DNA from: Loktanella sp. Alg231-35
Lineage (GTDB): Bacteria; Pseudomonadota; Alphaproteobacteria; Rhodobacterales; Rhodobacteraceae
Direction of reading: 5' to 3'
Assembly (NCBI RefSeq): GCF_900143545.1
Contig: NZ_FREV01000007.1
Span: 124,001-188,000, forward strand
Length of the DNA stretch: 64,000 nucleotides
In this document: positions 27,501 through 36,452 of the stretch, one piece after another
Layout of the letters: the number at the start of each line of letters is the position of its first letter
Position numbering within the stretch: position 1 is the first letter of the stretch
The notes under the pieces: generated by a model
What the model saw: the letters and a program-made list of their open reading frames with translations, nothing else
Databases searched by the model: none
Told to the model about the DNA's origin: nothing
Position numbers and translations under genes: made by a program

Positions 27501-28011
27501 GCCGATCCGGATAGATCACTGCCAGCCGATCCACTAAAGCCTCGGCCTTGGGCCGCTGTCCTTGCTGCAACAGCCGACCAACGGGGCCGTCGGGCCCGCC
27601 TGACAGGCAAATCAGACCGTCATGATACTTTGCCAAATCATCCAGCGATACTTGCGGCAACTGCCCCTCTGCGTCCAGATAGGCGCAAGAATTCAGCTTC
27701 ATCAGGTTCATGTACCCTGCTTCGGACTGCGCCAGCAAAACGATGGGCGCAGGCGCTTCGGGGCGTTTACCCGGTTCGACCTCTAGATATGTCACATCAA
27801 CCTGACAGCCGATGATCGGCTGTACGCCAGCCTTGGCCGCCCCTTCTGAGAACTCCAGCGCGCAGAACATGTTGTTGCTATCGGTGACGGCCACAGCAGG
27901 CATGTCCATCTTGACGGCCATACCGGGCAGTTTCTTGACCGGAATTGCGCCTTCGAGCAGCGAATATTCTGTGTGGACACGCAGGTGAATGAATCGGGGA
28001 TCAGTGGTCAT
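24514..28011 (-). CDS. dnaE: DNA polymerase III alpha subunit
   Basis: The 1165-residue replicative polymerase. It begins with a PHP domain (FIHLRVHTEYSLLEGAIPVKKL split by its histidine motif HTEYS), followed by the catalytic palm with GPGRGSGAGSLVAYAL and the aspartate motif PDFDIDFCMDRR, the fingers (GFNKSHAAAYAVVSYQTAW), a helix-hairpin-helix region and a C-terminal OB fold (VKMAGTVSGRQER). Length and order are standard DnaE1. An upstream GTG at 28035 is possible, but the ATG at 28011 (MTTDPRFIHLR) fits the family. Confidence 0.97.
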   Translation of the reverse strand: MTTDPRFIHLRVHTEYSLLEGAIPVKKLPGMAVKMDMPAVAVTDSNNMFCALEFSEGAAKAGVQPIIGCQVDVTYLEVEPGKRPEAPAPIVLLAQSEAGYMNLMKLNSCAYLDAEGQLPQVSLDDLAKYHDGLICLSGGPDGPVGRLLQQGQRPKAEALVDRLAVIYPDRLYVELQRHPGDGLPDAERLSERGHIEMAYAKGLPLVATNDVYFPKTELYEAHDALICIAEGAYVDQQEPRRRLTPQHYLKSPQEMATLFADLPEAVENTVEIAKRCAFKAYKRDPILPKFADDEVAELRRQAEKGLKERLAVIPHAASLDEYEKRLEFELGIIEGMGFPGYFLIVADFIKWSKDNGIPVGPGRGSGAGSLVAYALLITDLDPLRYSLLFERFLNPERVSMPDFDIDFCMDRREEVIRYVQGKYGRDKVGQIITFGALLSKAAVRDVGRVLQMPYGQVDRLSKMIPVEGVKPVSIEKALADEPRLREEAKNEEVVDRLLTYAQQVEGLLRNASTHAAGVVIGDRPLDELVPLYRDPRSDMPATQFNMKWVEQAGLVKFDFLGLKTLTVIQNAVELIRKAGRPLNVAADGTQLYDAPEGFEYDIGAIPLDDEKSYALYSSAKTTAVFQVESSGMMDALKRMKPTCIEDIVALVALYRPGPMENIPTYCEVKNGQKELESIHPSIDHILKETQGIIVYQEQVMEIAQVMAGYSLGGADLLRRAMGKKIAEEMAKERPKFEEGAKANGVEPKKAREVFDLLEKFANYGFNKSHAAAYAVVSYQTAWLKANHPVEFMAGVMNCDIHLTDKLGVYFQEVKKGLGIDYIPPCVNRSQATFDVQDQKLVYGLGALKNVGVEAMKLIVEGREDREFVNLFDFARRVDLKRIGKRPMEMLARAGAFDVLDPNRRSVMLSLDALTAYSAAIHDQKSSNQVSLFGDAGEDLPEPRLIGGDDWLPAERLAEEFRAIGFYLSGHPLDDYMGPLKRKQVMTLDEVTVRAEKGAAVVKMAGTVSGRQERKSARGNRFAFVQLSDPTGQYEVTMFSDTLETAREYLETGSQIVLTCEATLEADQLKLLGRSVSPVDAMVADAGGAGLRVFIDGPDAIGSVASILSNAARDGVRGGRGPVYFCLLGNDLPGEVDLDLGDDFPVNPQIKGALRSLNGVIEVEDA

Positions 28012-28070
28012 TTGACCAAGGTAGCGGATGCCCACCGGGCCGCAAGATGCCGAATTAGTTAGCCATATCG

Positions 28071-28112
28071 CTAAGTGTATTGACAGATTGCAGCGCGACG
28101 CTAATACTTAGT
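28071..28112 (+). promoter_or_regulatory. Promoter with inverted operator-like half-sites for the arsR-SRPBCC pair
   Basis: TTGACA at 28080-28085 and TAATAC at 28102-28107 are separated by 16 bases, a good sigma-70-type promoter. The predicted start (about 28114) is almost at the regulator ATG (28116), and no Shine-Dalgarno sequence is present, suggesting a leaderless mRNA. CTAAGTGTATT at 28071-28081 and AATACTTAG at 28103-28111 are related inverted half-sites flanking the promoter, fitting autorepression. Confidence 0.6.
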
Positions 28113-28115
28113 GAC

Positions 28116-28448
28116 ATGACTAACCAACTTGATTCCTTTTTTGGCGCCATGGCCGACCCGACCCGGCGCGCAGTGATCGAACAGCTTGCCTCTGGGCCTG
28201 CCAGTGTCAGCGCGTTGCACGCGCCCCACAAGATGGCCCTGCCCACCTTCATGCGCCACCTTAGGGTGCTGGAAGAAACGGGCATCGTCCGCTCTATCAA
28301 GAAGGGCCGTGTACGCACCTGCCATATCGAGGCAGCCCCCCTGATCGAGGCGCAAGGCTGGCTGGCCTGGCAGCGCGAGATTTGGGAAAGCCGGTTGGAC
28401 AGGTTGGAATCTCTCACCCACGACATAGCCCGTAATGAGGAAGAATAA
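28116..28448 (+). CDS. ArsR family transcriptional regulator
   Basis: A 110-residue winged-helix protein of the ArsR/SmtB superfamily: FFGAMADPTRRAVIEQLASG and MRHLRVLEETGIVRSIKKGR are the usual start and wing. No metal-binding cysteine motif is evident, as in the subgroup that pairs with SRPBCC/AHSA1 proteins and is not metal-responsive. Its ATG at 28116 has no ribosome binding site but lies directly after a strong promoter. An SRPBCC gene follows after 3 bases. Confidence 0.9.
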   Translation: MTNQLDSFFGAMADPTRRAVIEQLASGPASVSALHAPHKMALPTFMRHLRVLEETGIVRSIKKGRVRTCHIEAAPLIEAQGWLAWQREIWESRLDRLESLTHDIARNEEE

Positions 28449-28451
28449 CCC

Positions 28452-28916
28452 ATGCCTTTAGATACTAAATCATTTGATCTGCATCGCACTCTACCGCTGG
28501 CTCCTGATCGCCTGTGGCCGGTTCTGACTGATCCTAAGGAGCGCGAAAAATGGAATGGGCCGGATGCCGACACGATGCTGGTCACGGATGTCGCAAACGT
28601 CATTGTCGGGGGCATGGACCGGCATCGGTTTGGGCCCGCTGATGCGCCGGAATTTGAGGTTGAAACCCGGTGGTACGACCTGACCAAAGCAGAGCGCGCC
28701 GTCTTCTCCGAGACGCTGATTTTCGGTGGCGCGGCCGTCTGCACCAGCCTTGTCACCTATGCGTTGGATGGCAAAGGCACGCAGACAGAGCTGGGAATTA
28801 CGGTGGCTGTGTCGTCTTTCTCGGGGCCCGAAACACTGGCCGAGGTCGCCCAGGGTTGGGAAGGTGGTTTGGACAACCTAACTGCCTATAGCAAAAGTGT
28901 TATTCAGCAAAACTGA
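28452..28916 (+). CDS. SRPBCC (AHSA1-like) domain protein
   Basis: A 154-residue START/Bet v1-fold protein with the AHSA1/ATPase-activator-like pattern (FDLHRTLPLAPDRLWPVLTD at the start, a C-terminal GWEGGLDNLTAY). Such proteins bind hydrophobic ligands in a cavity. It is coupled to the ArsR-type gene with a 3-base gap, a widespread pairing whose biochemical meaning is unclear; the ligand may influence the regulator. Confidence 0.85.
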   Translation: MPLDTKSFDLHRTLPLAPDRLWPVLTDPKEREKWNGPDADTMLVTDVANVIVGGMDRHRFGPADAPEFEVETRWYDLTKAERAVFSETLIFGGAAVCTSLVTYALDGKGTQTELGITVAVSSFSGPETLAEVAQGWEGGLDNLTAYSKSVIQQN

Positions 28917-29111
28917 CCAACAATTTTCAGGTTAATTTCGCACCAGCATTGGCCCTAACTTGCGTCTGTGCAGGCGGCCAATGCCAAAAAAATCTCTTGC
29001 CAAACGCTATTTCTGCCGCTTTCATAACCTGCAGCACAAGAGGCAGGTGTCTACGTCGCATCGACATCTGACGATCCTCGCATACTTCGGTAAGGCGGCA
29101 GGTTTTACATA

Positions 29112-30467
29112 ATGAACGTCACGTTTCTTCTCAATGGGGAAACCGTGCAGGTCGAAGCGGTGCCAACCCGCACCCTGCTTGACTGGCTGCGCGAGGACGC
29201 GGGGCTGTGCGGCACCAAGGAAGGCTGTAACGAGGGCGATTGCGGTGCTTGCACGGTTATGGTCACCGACGCAGATGGCGCAAAGGCTTTGAACGCCTGC
29301 ATCCTGTTTCTGCCACAACTGCACGGCAAGGCTGTGCGCACGGTTGAAGGGGTCGCTGGCCCCGATGGCGCGCTGCACCCCGTTCAGCAGGCCATGGTCG
29401 ATCATCACGGATCGCAATGCGGTTTTTGCACACCCGGTTTCATTGCCTCTATGGCCACAGCCCATCTGACGGGAGCCACCAATCACGACGACGCATTGGC
29501 AGGCAACCTTTGTCGCTGCACCGGCTATGCTCCGATCATTCGGGCAGCGGAGGCAGCGGAATCTGCACCTGTGCCAGAGTGGATGCATGACACCCCTCCA
29601 ACCGTTGAGGCGGCACCGTTTGCCCCAGCAACGCTTGATGAATTGGCCGCGTGGTACTGGGCGCATCCCGACGCGACACTTGTGGCTGGTGCCACGGATG
29701 TCGGCCTCTGGGTGACCAAGCAATTGCGGAACCTGCCCGATGTTGCCTTTCTGAACCGTTGCGCCGAATTGCGCGCCATCACCCAGACGGATGAGACCAT
29801 TCATTTTGGTGCGGCTGTTACAATGACCGAGGTGTTAGAGGACCTGCGCGGTCTACAACCGTCATATGCGGAAATGATCCGGCGCTATGGCTCGCAACAG
29901 GTGCGCAATGCTGCGACAATTGGTGGAAACATCGCCAATGGATCGCCAATTGGCGACAACCCACCTGCGCTTATTGCAATGGGCGCGACCTTGCACCTGA
30001 GGCACGGCGAGACGACACGGGACATCCCGATCGAGGATTTCTTTGTGGACTATGGCAAACAGGACCGCGCCGCCGGTGAGCTGGTGACTGGTGTCACCCT
30101 GCCCAAATCCGTGCCCGATCTGCGCTGCTATAAGATTTCTAAACGCTTTGATCAGGATATCTCGGCTGTCTGCGGGTGTTTCAATATCACAGTTAATGAT
30201 GGCAAAGTGACCGCAGCTCGGATCGCGTTTGGCGGCATGGCAGGGACGCCGCATCGTGCGACTAACGTTGAAAATGCGCTGATTGATCAGCCATGGACGG
30301 ACCAGACGATCACGGCAGCGGCAGCAATGTTTGCCACCGACTACACCCCGATGACCGATATGCGCGCCAGTGCGGCGTACCGGTTGGAGATCGCCCAGAA
30401 CCTGCTGCACCGCTATTTTGCGGAACTGTCCGGGCAAACTACATCCGTTTTGGGGGTCCGGTCATGA
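29112..30467 (+). CDS. xdhA: Xanthine dehydrogenase small subunit (2Fe-2S and FAD)
   Basis: A 451-residue subunit carrying electrons from the molybdenum site to NAD. The N-terminal half has the two [2Fe-2S] domains ([17 protein letters not shown]; then CGFCTPGF and [11 protein letters not shown]). The C-terminal half is the FAD domain ([30 protein letters not shown]). It heads the xdhABC operon and overlaps xdhB by 4 bases (ATGA). Together with XdhB it oxidises hypoxanthine to xanthine and urate. Confidence 0.96.
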   Translation: MNVTFLLNGETVQVEAVPTRTLLDWLREDAGLCGTKEGCNEGDCGACTVMVTDADGAKALNACILFLPQLHGKAVRTVEGVAGPDGALHPVQQAMVDHHGSQCGFCTPGFIASMATAHLTGATNHDDALAGNLCRCTGYAPIIRAAEAAESAPVPEWMHDTPPTVEAAPFAPATLDELAAWYWAHPDATLVAGATDVGLWVTKQLRNLPDVAFLNRCAELRAITQTDETIHFGAAVTMTEVLEDLRGLQPSYAEMIRRYGSQQVRNAATIGGNIANGSPIGDNPPALIAMGATLHLRHGETTRDIPIEDFFVDYGKQDRAAGELVTGVTLPKSVPDLRCYKISKRFDQDISAVCGCFNITVNDGKVTAARIAFGGMAGTPHRATNVENALIDQPWTDQTITAAAAMFATDYTPMTDMRASAAYRLEIAQNLLHRYFAELSGQTTSVLGVRS

Positions 30468-32851
30468 GTGTCGCCAAGCCCCTTCCCCATGATGCCGCCA
30501 CCCTGCATGTGACAGGTCAGGCCCGCTATATTGATGATTTACCGACGCCGACGGGTACATTGCATTTGGCCTTTGGCACATCCGAGATCGCAAACGGCAG
30601 CTACAGCGCAATGAACCTTGAAAAGGTGAAAAGCGCGCCCGGTGTGGTGGCCGTTCTGACGGCGGATGATCTGCCCTTTGAAAATGATGTGTCGCCATCC
30701 ATCCATGATGAACCGCTGCTGGCAACCGGTACGGTGCACTATCTGGGTCAGCCGCTGTTTCTGGTGGTGGCCGACAGCCATTTGAACGCCCGCAAGGCTG
30801 CACGACTGGCGGATCTGTCCTTTCAAGAAGACACCCCCATCCTGACCATTGATGAGGCGATGTCCGCTGGCAGCCATTTCGAAGATGGCCCACAGATCTG
30901 GACCAAGGGCGATGTGGATCAGGCGCTGTCAGAGGCCCCGCATCAGGTGCGGGGTGAGATCACGATGGGTGGGCAGGAACACTTCTATCTTGAAGGTCAG
31001 GCAGCCCTCGCCCTGCCGCAAGAAGGCGGGGATATGGTCGTGCATAGCTCGACCCAACACCCCACCGAAATTCAGCACAAGGTGGCGGATGCATTGGGCG
31101 TGCCGATGCACGCCGTGCGCTGCGAAATCCGCCGCATGGGCGGTGGCTTTGGCGGTAAAGAAAGTCAGGGCAATGCGCTTGCCGTCAGCTGTGCCGTGGC
31201 CGCGCGTGCCACGGGGCGACCCTGCAAGATGCGCTATGACCGTGACGACGATATGATGATCACCGGCAAGCGCCATGATTTCCGGATCAGCTATGATGTG
31301 GGCTTTGATGGCGAAGGCCGCCTGACTGGCGTCGATTTCACCCAACTGACCCGCTGCGGCTGGGCGCAGGATTTGTCACTGCCCGTGGCCGACCGGGCCA
31401 TGCTGCACGCCGACAATGCCTATCACCTGCCAGCGGCGCGGATCACGTCGCACAGGCTCAAGACGAACACCCAATCGGCGACGGCATTTCGTGGCTTTGG
31501 CGGACCGCAAGGCGTGCTGGGGATTGAGCGAGTGATGGATCATATCGCGGCCGAGTTGGGTGAAGACCCGGTGACCATTCGGCAGCGGAACTATTATGAC
31601 GCCATGGACGCAGGGGGGCTGTCTGCCCCCCGCGCTGCGCGCCCCCCCGAAGATATTTCTGAACAAAAGAAGCCGGGGACTGGGACCCGCTATGGCGGTG
31701 CCTATTCGCCAAAAGAGGACGTACAGACGACCCCTTACCATATGCCCGTCACCGACTTCATCTTGCATGAAATGACCGACGCGCTGCTGGCCAGTTCCGA
31801 TTATCATGCCCGTCGCGCCGTGATCGCGAATTGGAACCGGGCTGAGCCGGTGTTGAAAAAGGGCATCGCGTTTAGTCCAGTGAAGTTTGGGATTTCCTTT
31901 ACTCTGACACATCTTAATCAGGCCGGTGCCTTGGTGCATGTCTATCAGGATGGTTCTGTTCATATGAACCATGGCGGCACTGAAATGGGTCAGGGCCTGT
32001 TTCAGAAGATCGCACAGGTGGCAGCACATCGCTTTGGCATTGATGTCTGTGCCGTCAAGATCACCGCAACCGATACAGGCAAGGTACCCAATACATCCGC
32101 GACCGCTGCATCATCGGGTACTGATCTGAACGGCATGGCTGTGGCCAATGCCTGTGACACCATCCGCGATCGAATTGCGGCCTGTTTGGCCGAACTACAT
32201 CAAAGCAGCGTCGAAATGGTACGTTTTGAAGACGGTGAGGTCTTTGTCGGCGATGCCCAGATGAGTTTTGCCGAAGCTGCACAGACTGCCTACCTTAACC
32301 GCGTCAGCCTGTCGGCCACGGGGTTCTACAAAACCCCTGATCTGGCCTGGGACCGCACCAAGGGAGAAGGCACGCCGTTCTTCTATTTTGCCCAAGGGGC
32401 TGCCGTGACCGAAGTTGTCATTGATACCCTCACCGGGGAAAACCGCATTCTGCGCACGGATATCCTGCACGACGCCGGGGCCTCGCTGAACCCTGCGCTG
32501 GATATCGGGCAGGTCGAAGGTGGCTATGTGCAGGGTGCAGGGTGGCTGACAACCGAGGAACTGGTCTGGGATGACAAGGGGCGTTTGCGCACCCACGCGC
32601 CCTCAACCTACAAGATCCCGGCCTGCTCGGATCGGCCAGACATCTTTAACGTCGCCCTTTGGGATGCGCCCAATCCTGCGCAGACCGTTTATCGCTCCAA
32701 AGCGGTGGGCGAGCCACCTTTCATGCTGGGGATTTCACCGTTTCTGGCGCTTTCTGATGCGGTTGCGGCCTGCGGGCCCTACTACCCTGACTTACAGGCC
32801 CCGGCGACCGCCGAAGAGGTTTTGCAAGCGATCAAGCGGGCCCGTTCATGA
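30464..32851 (+). CDS. xdhB: Xanthine dehydrogenase molybdenum-binding subunit
   Basis: A 795-residue catalytic subunit that binds molybdopterin and the purine. Motifs include the start [42 protein letters not shown] and [12 protein letters not shown]. The ATG at 30464 overlaps the xdhA stop; the open frame from 30293 is an artefact. About 20-25 residues (near residue 385-405, [20 protein letters not shown]) are encoded by a palindromic repeat-like stretch that looks intergenic in style yet keeps the frame. The rest is intact, so the protein is probably functional. Confidence 0.95.
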   Translation: MSVAKPLPHDAATLHVTGQARYIDDLPTPTGTLHLAFGTSEIANGSYSAMNLEKVKSAPGVVAVLTADDLPFENDVSPSIHDEPLLATGTVHYLGQPLFLVVADSHLNARKAARLADLSFQEDTPILTIDEAMSAGSHFEDGPQIWTKGDVDQALSEAPHQVRGEITMGGQEHFYLEGQAALALPQEGGDMVVHSSTQHPTEIQHKVADALGVPMHAVRCEIRRMGGGFGGKESQGNALAVSCAVAARATGRPCKMRYDRDDDMMITGKRHDFRISYDVGFDGEGRLTGVDFTQLTRCGWAQDLSLPVADRAMLHADNAYHLPAARITSHRLKTNTQSATAFRGFGGPQGVLGIERVMDHIAAELGEDPVTIRQRNYYDAMDAGGLSAPRAARPPEDISEQKKPGTGTRYGGAYSPKEDVQTTPYHMPVTDFILHEMTDALLASSDYHARRAVIANWNRAEPVLKKGIAFSPVKFGISFTLTHLNQAGALVHVYQDGSVHMNHGGTEMGQGLFQKIAQVAAHRFGIDVCAVKITATDTGKVPNTSATAASSGTDLNGMAVANACDTIRDRIAACLAELHQSSVEMVRFEDGEVFVGDAQMSFAEAAQTAYLNRVSLSATGFYKTPDLAWDRTKGEGTPFFYFAQGAAVTEVVIDTLTGENRILRTDILHDAGASLNPALDIGQVEGGYVQGAGWLTTEELVWDDKGRLRTHAPSTYKIPACSDRPDIFNVALWDAPNPAQTVYRSKAVGEPPFMLGISPFLALSDAVAACGPYYPDLQAPATAEEVLQAIKRARS
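31613..31672. repeat. Palindromic repeat-like element carried in frame within xdhB
   Basis: Two hairpins lie side by side: GGGGGGC (31613-31619) with GCCCCCC (31625-31631), then GCGC (31632-31635) with GCGC (31639-31642). They are followed by CCCCCCGAAGATATTTCTG and an A-rich tail. From memory, this composite resembles dispersed intergenic palindromic elements common in Rhodobacteraceae genomes. Here it is translated without breaking xdhB. Confidence 0.55.
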
Positions 32852-33588
32852 GTGCTGCAATCCGTATCACCGTGACCAAAACCGCTGGCTCGGCGCCGCG
32901 CGATGCAGGCACGCAGATGCTGGTCTGGGCAGATCGCACCGAAGGCACCATCGGTGGCGGGCGTCTGGAGTGGGATGCCATGGCAGAGGCCCGCAGCATG
33001 CTGCAGGACGGACGTCCGAGCCACAGCGCCCAAATCCCGCTAGGCCCGGCACTGGGCCAATGCTGCGGCGGGTCGGTCAGCCTGCAATGGGAAATGACCG
33101 AGGTGATGGAACATCCTTCTACCCGGCCTTTGTGGATTTACGGAGCGGGTCATGTGGGCCGCGCTATTGTCACGGTCATGGGCCCGCTGCCTGAATTTGA
33201 GATCACATGGGTTGATACCCACGCTGACCGCTTTCCGCAGACTGAGGTCACGACAGTGGTCGCCGCTGATCCAGCACGGGTCGTCAAACATGCCCCTTTG
33301 GATGCCGATCATCTGATTTTGACCTATAGCCATGAGATCGATCTGGCCCTGTGTCACGCGGTGCTGAGCCATAAGTTTGTCTCTGCCGGGCTGATCGGAT
33401 CGGCGACCAAATGGGCCCGGTTCAGGACCCGGCTGGCGGCGTTGGGACATGCCCCCGAACAAATTTCGCGCATCGCCTGTCCCATTGGTGATCCAAGCCT
33501 TGGAAAACACCCCGCAGCGATTGCGCTGGGCGTAGCAACTGCGATGATCGCGACGGCCTCTGGCCAAACAAAGGAGCGAAGTGCATGA
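32848..33588 (+). CDS. xdhC: Xanthine dehydrogenase accessory protein XdhC
   Basis: A 246-residue maturation factor that inserts the sulfurated molybdenum cofactor into XdhB. The N-terminal XdhC/CoxI part shows GTQMLVWADRTEGTIGGGRLE and QCCGGSVSLQ; the C-terminal Rossmann part has IYGAGHVGRAIV and GLIGSATKWARFRTRL. It overlaps xdhB upstream and the ABC ATPase gene downstream, each by 4 bases (ATGA), linking the enzyme and importer into one transcript. Confidence 0.95.
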   Translation: MSAAIRITVTKTAGSAPRDAGTQMLVWADRTEGTIGGGRLEWDAMAEARSMLQDGRPSHSAQIPLGPALGQCCGGSVSLQWEMTEVMEHPSTRPLWIYGAGHVGRAIVTVMGPLPEFEITWVDTHADRFPQTEVTTVVAADPARVVKHAPLDADHLILTYSHEIDLALCHAVLSHKFVSAGLIGSATKWARFRTRLAALGHAPEQISRIACPIGDPSLGKHPAAIALGVATAMIATASGQTKERSA

Positions 33589-35108
33589 CAGATCCCCTTT
33601 TGCGGTTGTCCGGGCTGACCAAAGCCTATCCCGGCGTTGTCGCCAACAAGGACGTTTCCTTTGATATTGGGCGCGGCGAAGTGCATGCGCTTTTGGGCGA
33701 AAATGGCGCCGGCAAATCAACATTGGTCAAGACGATCTACGGGCTGGTCAAACCTGATGCGGGCACGATGACGCTGGAAGGGCGGCCCTTTCAACCGGCA
33801 GAGCCCCGCGCCGCGCGGGCCTTAGGCATTGCGATGGTGTTCCAGCATTTCTCGCTTTTTGATGCGATGAATGTCGCCGAGAACATCGCGCTTGGCATGG
33901 AAGACCCGCCACCACAGGCCGAGATTGCAGCACGTGTGCGCCATGTGTCTGATCAATATGGGCTGCCGCTGGACCCTGACCGGATTGTAGGAGAATTGTC
34001 GGCAGGTGAACGCCAGCGGGTTGAGATTATCCGCTGTCTGCTACAAGATCCCAAGCTGCTGATCATGGATGAACCGACGTCGGTGCTGACCCCGCAAGAG
34101 GTGAACATCCTTTTTGAAACGCTGCGCAAGCTAAGCGCGGAAGGCACCGCCATCCTCTATATCTCGCATAAGCTGGAGGAAATCCGCGCGCTTTGCGAAA
34201 ACGCCACTGTCTTGCGTTTGGGCGAAGTTGTGGGCGATTGCGACCCGCGCGCCACATCTGCCCGCGAAATGGCCGAATTGATGGTCGGCACGGCGCTGCA
34301 TGTGCCTGAACGGGCCGAAAAACCTGCTGGAGACGTCGTTCTATCGCTTAATGGGCTAAGCGCAAAAGCACCGCATCAGTTTGGCACTCCGCTGCGCGAG
34401 ATCAGCCTTGAGGTGCGTAAGGGCGAAGTGCTGGGAATTGGCGGCGTTGCAGGCAACGGGCAGGATGAACTGGTTGCCGCACTCTCGGGCGAGATGAGGA
34501 CCGGGGGCGACATGATCGGCTATCACGGGCAGGCCATTGGCCAGATGCCGCCCAATGCGCGCCGCAAGATCGGCCTTCTGGCGGCCCCAGAAGAGCGCAT
34601 GGGCCACGCAGCAGCCCCTGACATGAGCCTGACGGAAAATGCCATTCTAACCGCTATGACCCGCGAAAACCTGACGACGCGGGGCTTTGTGCATTGGGGC
34701 AAGGCGCGTGGGTTTGCAGAACGTGTGATCGAAACCTTTGACGTGCGCACGCCGGGCCCGCAGAACGCGGCACGGTCGCTTTCGGGCGGAAATTTGCAGA
34801 AATTCGTCATCGGTCGCGAGATTATGCAGGCACCAGAGGTGCTTGTTGTGAACCAACCGACCTGGGGCGTGGATGCCTCTGCGGCGGCCGCGATCCGGCA
34901 GGCTTTGCTTGATCTGGCAGCCAAGGGGACGGCGGTGATTGTGATCTCTCAGGATCTTGATGAGTTGATGGAAATCTCGGACCGGTTCGCCGCCCTCAAT
35001 GAAGGGCGTCTGTCCGCACCGCGCCCGGCCAAAGGCCTGACGGTCGAAGAAATCGGACTGATGCTGGGCGGCGCCCATGACATGGAGGTGTCGCATGCAG
35101 GCGCATAA
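33585..35108 (+). CDS. BMP-type nucleoside/purine ABC importer, two-domain ATPase
   Basis: A 507-residue duplicated ATPase of the simple-sugar/nucleoside import class. Domain 1 has Walker A GENGAGKST, signature LSAGERQRVEI and Walker B LLIMDEPTSVL. Domain 2 has a degenerate P-loop region (GGVAGNGQDEL), LSGGNLQKFVIGRE and VLVVNQPTWGVD, the usual modified second site of this class. It energises import through the two downstream permeases. Its start overlaps xdhC, which points to purines or nucleosides as the cargo. Confidence 0.92.
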   Translation: MTDPLLRLSGLTKAYPGVVANKDVSFDIGRGEVHALLGENGAGKSTLVKTIYGLVKPDAGTMTLEGRPFQPAEPRAARALGIAMVFQHFSLFDAMNVAENIALGMEDPPPQAEIAARVRHVSDQYGLPLDPDRIVGELSAGERQRVEIIRCLLQDPKLLIMDEPTSVLTPQEVNILFETLRKLSAEGTAILYISHKLEEIRALCENATVLRLGEVVGDCDPRATSAREMAELMVGTALHVPERAEKPAGDVVLSLNGLSAKAPHQFGTPLREISLEVRKGEVLGIGGVAGNGQDELVAALSGEMRTGGDMIGYHGQAIGQMPPNARRKIGLLAAPEERMGHAAAPDMSLTENAILTAMTRENLTTRGFVHWGKARGFAERVIETFDVRTPGPQNAARSLSGGNLQKFVIGREIMQAPEVLVVNQPTWGVDASAAAAIRQALLDLAAKGTAVIVISQDLDELMEISDRFAALNEGRLSAPRPAKGLTVEEIGLMLGGAHDMEVSHAGA

Positions 35109-35156
35109 AGCCTCGGGCGGAAGTTTTACCGGACACAGAAAGATGGAGCCTCGCGC

Positions 35157-36236
35157 ATGATCATGCTGGAGAAACGCCCGCAGCCATCGCAGGCATGGAC
35201 CTTTGCGACCCCTATTCTGGCGGTCCTGCTGACCATGTTTTGTGGTGGCTTGCTTTTCGCGGCCCTTGGCCAGAACCCGTTTGTCACCATCCGCACGATC
35301 TTTCTTGATCCGTTGTTTTCGGAATTTGCGTGGTTCTACCGCCCGCAGCTTTTGATTAAAGGCGCGCCGTTGGTGTTGATTGCCATCGGGCTGTCATTTG
35401 GCTTTCGGGCGGGGATCTGGAACATCGGGGCCGAGGGGCAATACGTCGTCGGGGCCATCTGCGGGGCCGCCGTGGGGCTCGCGTTCTATCCATTGGAGAG
35501 CTTTATCATCTTCCCGCTGATGATCATTGCGGGGGCCTTGGGTGGGTTGCTTTGGGCGATGATCCCCGGATTGCTGCGGGTCCGCTTTGGCACCAATGAA
35601 ATTCTGGTGTCGCTGATGCTGGTCTATGTGGCCGAACAATTGCTTGCGTCCATGGCGCTGGGGGCCTTGCGCAACCCAGACGGCATGGGTTTTCCCGGCA
35701 GCCGAAACCTGTCGCAATACCCCTCTGCTGCAAACCTTGAGATCATCTCGGGCAGTGGCATGCATTGGGGCGTTCTGACGGCCTTCCTAGCAGTGATCTG
35801 CGCTTATGTGGCCTTGTCGCGCCATATCTTTGGCTTCAATGTGCGGCTCTCCGGGCAAAGCCCGCGGGCGGCGCGCTTTGCAGGCGTGAACCCTTCTGCG
35901 CTGGTTTTGATCTGCATGGGCATTTCCGGCGCGCTGGCCGGGCTTGCAGGCCTGTTTGAGGTTGCAGGACCAGCGGGACAGATCAGCATTGATTTCAATG
36001 TAGGCTATGGCTTTACCGCGATTATCGTCGCCTTTCTAGGGCGCTTGCATCCGGTCGGCATATTGCTGGCGGGCGGCTTGATGGCGCTGACTTATATCGG
36101 GGGGGAAATCGCGCAATCGAACCTTGGCCTGCCGATTGCGGCAATCCAGATTTTGCAGGGGATGCTGTTGTTCTTCCTGCTCGCTGTAGACGTGCTGACG
36201 AACTACCGCGTGGCATGGCAGAGGGTCGCCGCATGA
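35157..36236 (+). CDS. BMP-type ABC importer permease 1
   Basis: A 359-residue membrane protein of the BPD_transp_2 (LivHM/RbsC-like) family with about ten helices and family motifs GFRAGIWNIGAEGQYVVGA and GINFVNP-like segments (FAGVNPSALV). It is the larger permease of the nucleoside/purine importer. The ATG at 35157 is followed by a second in-frame ATG at 35163. A 48-base gap separates it from the ATPase gene. Confidence 0.9.
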   Translation: MIMLEKRPQPSQAWTFATPILAVLLTMFCGGLLFAALGQNPFVTIRTIFLDPLFSEFAWFYRPQLLIKGAPLVLIAIGLSFGFRAGIWNIGAEGQYVVGAICGAAVGLAFYPLESFIIFPLMIIAGALGGLLWAMIPGLLRVRFGTNEILVSLMLVYVAEQLLASMALGALRNPDGMGFPGSRNLSQYPSAANLEIISGSGMHWGVLTAFLAVICAYVALSRHIFGFNVRLSGQSPRAARFAGVNPSALVLICMGISGALAGLAGLFEVAGPAGQISIDFNVGYGFTAIIVAFLGRLHPVGILLAGGLMALTYIGGEIAQSNLGLPIAAIQILQGMLLFFLLAVDVLTNYRVAWQRVAA

Positions 36237-36427
36237 GCGATCAATCCACCATTTTTGACGACCTCATAGATGCGTTTTTTCGCCCCATCATGACACTCTT
36301 CGGAGGTATGTTCCTGGGCTACGGCGCACAATTGGCGGCACTGTCGCACTGGGCGGTAGCCGCCACTGTCCTGCTTGGCGCGGTGGCGGTCTATGTGCTG
36401 CCAGAGGAGATGTTGGCATGGTTTTGA
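36233..36427 (+). CDS. 64-residue membrane protein between the two permease genes
   Basis: A short reading frame starting at the ATG that overlaps the permease stop (ATGA). The product has a soluble start (MSDQSTIFDDLIDAF) and two hydrophobic segments (about residues 17-35 and 38-58). Coupled translation and placement inside a transporter operon argue that it is real. I do not recognise a family. It could be an accessory subunit of the importer. Confidence 0.65.
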   Translation: MSDQSTIFDDLIDAFFRPIMTLFGGMFLGYGAQLAALSHWAVAATVLLGAVAVYVLPEEMLAWF

Positions 36428-36452
36428 TATTCACGAATGAGGAAATGCGCTG

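Noticed and set aside
33585..35108. Degenerate second Walker B (VNQPTWGVD) as a loss-of-function sign
   Set aside because: A modified second ATP site is usual for this class of two-domain import ATPases.
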